A stretch of DNA of 7,592 bases from positions 1 to 7,592 of the forward strand of contig JABMQG010000210.1 in assembly GCA_013203365.1 (NCBI GenBank), read 5' to 3'. This DNA is from Planctomycetota bacterium. Its GTDB lineage: Bacteria; Planctomycetota; Phycisphaerae; SM23-33; FEN-1343. Each line of letters starts with the position of its first letter. The stretch's first letter is position 1. The translations under genes were made by a program, and so were the position numbers. Of this stretch, positions 5,939 through 7,592 are shown in pieces. Below the pieces are notes generated by a model. It searched no databases and was not told the DNA's origin. It saw only the letters and a program-made list of their open reading frames with translations.

Positions 5939-7592
5939 CCACGTTCACCGGATGGCTTTCTGCCTGAATGCCGTCGATCTTCACGATCGAATCTGTTTGA
6001 ACCAGTGTCGGCGTTCCGACGTTGTCCATGACTACGGCGTTTGCCTCGATGTTGCCCGGACCATATTCGGCCTTTTTCATGTACGCCGCCAAACCTATCT
6101 TGGTGTTCCTTAACTTAAGGTCCGTCACCTGGATGCGAGAAAGGTCCTTGCTGGCCAGACCCACCCCCGCGCCGACGACTACAATCTTTTCCGCATGGCA
6201 CCGGCTGTACTCCCCAGCTGAGATCGCCTTGTCGGCTATGTCGCAGAATGTGGTGCCGGTTACTTGAACGTCGCTTCCGCTTATGTCTATACCGTCGCCG
6301 CCGATGCCGTCGAAGACGCAATCGACGAATCCACCAGTGGCAAAATCGCCGTCGAACGCGTCCGATCGGCAACGGCTGAATCGGCACCCCCGGCACCGCA
6401 CATCGGCGCGGACGACGTTAATCGTGTCCTCGGCGAAACTGCCTTCGAACTGACAATCGGTCAGCGATATGTTCGAACGATAGAAAGTGACACCGCCGGT
6501 GGCCGTCCATCCCTTGCGGTCCACACCCATGGTGCCGGTGACTATGGCGTTCTCCCAGGCCGACTCCGACGCGTCGATCACGATCAGGCCGGCCCAGTTC
6601 TCGCCGTCGGCAACTAGCCGGACCGGCTTGCCGGGCTTGCCCTTGATGTTCACACTGCCGGTGGACAGGAATAGGGCACCCGGCTCGAATCGTAGCGTTC
6701 GGTCCGCTCCTATGGTGATCGAGACGCTTTCCGGCAGCACGAGGTCGCCGTTAACCAGCCAGTTGCCTTGGCGGACCTCCAAGCTGTCGGACTCCTTGCC
6801 TTGCTTGAGGAACGGATGCAGTTGGAGCACTTGGGCGATCGTCGGGGCCTGTGGTCGAGGACCTTGGCCGGGCAGGGGGAACCGGAATATGCGCAAAGGC
6901 ACTTCGTGCGTTTCAGTCTTTCCAACCAGCCGACACACCGCCGAGACTTTTTCCGTCCCGGCGGGAAGCTTAAGATTGAATCGCTTGTAGGTCACCGGCT
7001 CGTGCCAGTCTTGACCGGCCAACAATACCGCATCGCCTTCGCCGGCCGGTGGAACCAGTTGGTCCCCCACCTTCCAGCCCAGCAATTCCACGGGCAGGCG
7101 AGTGGTGTTGGCCACCTCGGCTGTCATTTCGGTTTCCGCCTGAGGCGATTGGTTCGACCCGGCCGGCCATACGGCTCCAGTTACGAGCTGATCGATGGCG
7201 AGCAGCCGCCGCAGGAATTCCTGCCTGCCTGCCAACTTATCCCACACCTGAGCGTCCGATCGGTCCCACCACTCGCGGTTGAGCGTGGCGACTACGGTGC
7301 CCAGTTTCGCACCGAGTTTGTTACGCAACTCTTGCAGGTACTGCGGCGAACTCATTCGAACCAACTCTTGAACGTACGCCCTCGCTAGGTCCGGATCGGC
7401 AAGCGAATCGGCAGACCACGGCCTCTCCAACGACACCAGAATGTTACCCTCGGCCGGTCCCAGCGGGCAGGCGTCGAAGCCGATCGGCTCGAGCCTGGCC
7501 GCCAGTGGGTCGTAGTACAGGCGGATGTTGATGAAATCCAGGGCATGACCGGAATAATACAATTCGTTCAAGGCCAGAAACCGCGCCAAGGC
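5904..7592 (-). CDS. CotH-type kinase fused to a right-handed parallel beta-helix (5' end missing)
   Basis: The gene enters from the window edge in an open frame; 562 codons plus stop are visible and the true start lies outside. (A TTG at 7589 is in frame but internal to the conserved domain.) Residue numbers here count from 7589. The first part, ARFLALNELYYSGHALDFIN (2-21), then NIRLYYDP and LEPIGFDA (33-40), matches the C-terminal part of CotH kinase domains, where such Asp residues bind metal and ATP. CotH proteins are secretory-type protein kinases, known from Bacillus spore coats. A linker domain (about 50-280) follows, then a beta-helix at about 280-525 with turns of 20-24 residues starting near 373, 396, 420, 440, 462 and 484. 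It includes Asp/Gly-rich loops (DAFDGDFATGG, GGDGIDISGSD) and the phrases DKAISAGEYS and GLASKDLS. Such helices bind polysaccharides or form surface structures. No C-terminal membrane helix is seen. It is the first visible gene of the minus-strand operon. Confidence 0.82.
   Translation of the reverse strand, partial: ALARFLALNELYYSGHALDFINIRLYYDPLAARLEPIGFDACPLGPAEGNILVSLERPWSADSLADPDLARAYVQELVRMSSPQYLQELRNKLGAKLGTVVATLNREWWDRSDAQVWDKLAGRQEFLRRLLAIDQLVTGAVWPAGSNQSPQAETEMTAEVANTTRLPVELLGWKVGDQLVPPAGEGDAVLLAGQDWHEPVTYKRFNLKLPAGTEKVSAVCRLVGKTETHEVPLRIFRFPLPGQGPRPQAPTIAQVLQLHPFLKQGKESDSLEVRQGNWLVNGDLVLPESVSITIGADRTLRFEPGALFLSTGSVNIKGKPGKPVRLVADGENWAGLIVIDASESAWENAIVTGTMGVDRKGWTATGGVTFYRSNISLTDCQFEGSFAEDTINVVRADVRCRGCRFSRCRSDAFDGDFATGGFVDCVFDGIGGDGIDISGSDVQVTGTTFCDIADKAISAGEYSRCHAEKIVVVGAGVGLASKDLSRIQVTDLKLRNTKIGLAAYMKKAEYGPGNIEANAVVMDNVGTPTLVQTDSIVKIDGIQAESHPVNVDELYAKAKTDG
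5945..5949 (-). promoter_or_regulatory. Ribosome binding site for the VTC gene inside the CotH gene
   Basis: GGTGA on the minus strand lies six bases before the ATG at 5938, within the last codons of the upstream gene. It supports the long 35-base overlap and coupled expression. Confidence 0.45.

Noticed and set aside
6768..7388. A 206-codon open frame on the plus strand opposite the CotH gene
   Set aside because: No recognisable motif and low-complexity composition; the minus-strand frame shows clear CotH and beta-helix patterns over the same bases.

Overview
The window is a GC-rich bacterial fragment, almost entirely coding, with no RNA genes, insertion sequences or CRISPR arrays that I can see. 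Exported proteins with signal peptides, a LolD/YbbA-type ABC exporter and a CotH kinase fused to a parallel beta-helix suggest a Gram-negative, double-membrane bacterium. The style of the CotH, phosphatase and metallophosphoesterase genes suggests Planctomycetota (Phycisphaerae-like) or a relative. That placement is inference; no marker gene is present.

Layout. (1) Bases 1-177, minus strand: the first 59 codons of an exported protein, probably an HtrA/DegP-type serine protease, cut by the window edge. (2) Bases 178-271: a compact divergent promoter region with an exact 16-bp tandem repeat and a TATTATA core that can be read as a -10 element on both strands. (3) Bases 272-3578, plus strand: a two-gene ABC transporter operon, a MacB/LolD/YbbA-type ATPase overlapping by 47 bases a ten-helix, double-FtsX-type permease. 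(4) Bases 3579-3640: a short convergent spacer with no convincing terminator. (5) Bases 3641-7592, minus strand: a tightly packed four-gene operon, read from 7592 down to 3641. It encodes a CotH-type kinase fragment fused to a right-handed beta-helix (5' end outside the window), a VTC/CYTH-type polyphosphate polymerase domain protein, a membrane-anchored metallophosphoesterase with altered active-site motifs, and a truncated dual-specificity phosphatase lacking its catalytic P-loop.

How the genes may work together. The transporter resembles YbbAP/LolCDE systems that move or extract envelope lipids, lipoproteins or small hydrophobic molecules, and the divergent protease is also an envelope protein, so the left half looks like an envelope maintenance locus. 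The right half gathers phosphate chemistry: a secretory-type protein kinase, a possible polyphosphate synthase and two phosphatase-fold proteins, three of the four joined by overlapping reading frames. CotH and VTC genes are known neighbours in many bacteria. The added beta-helix, the degenerate metallophosphoesterase and the decayed dual-specificity phosphatase are the unusual parts, and this right half is the best candidate for an undescribed system.
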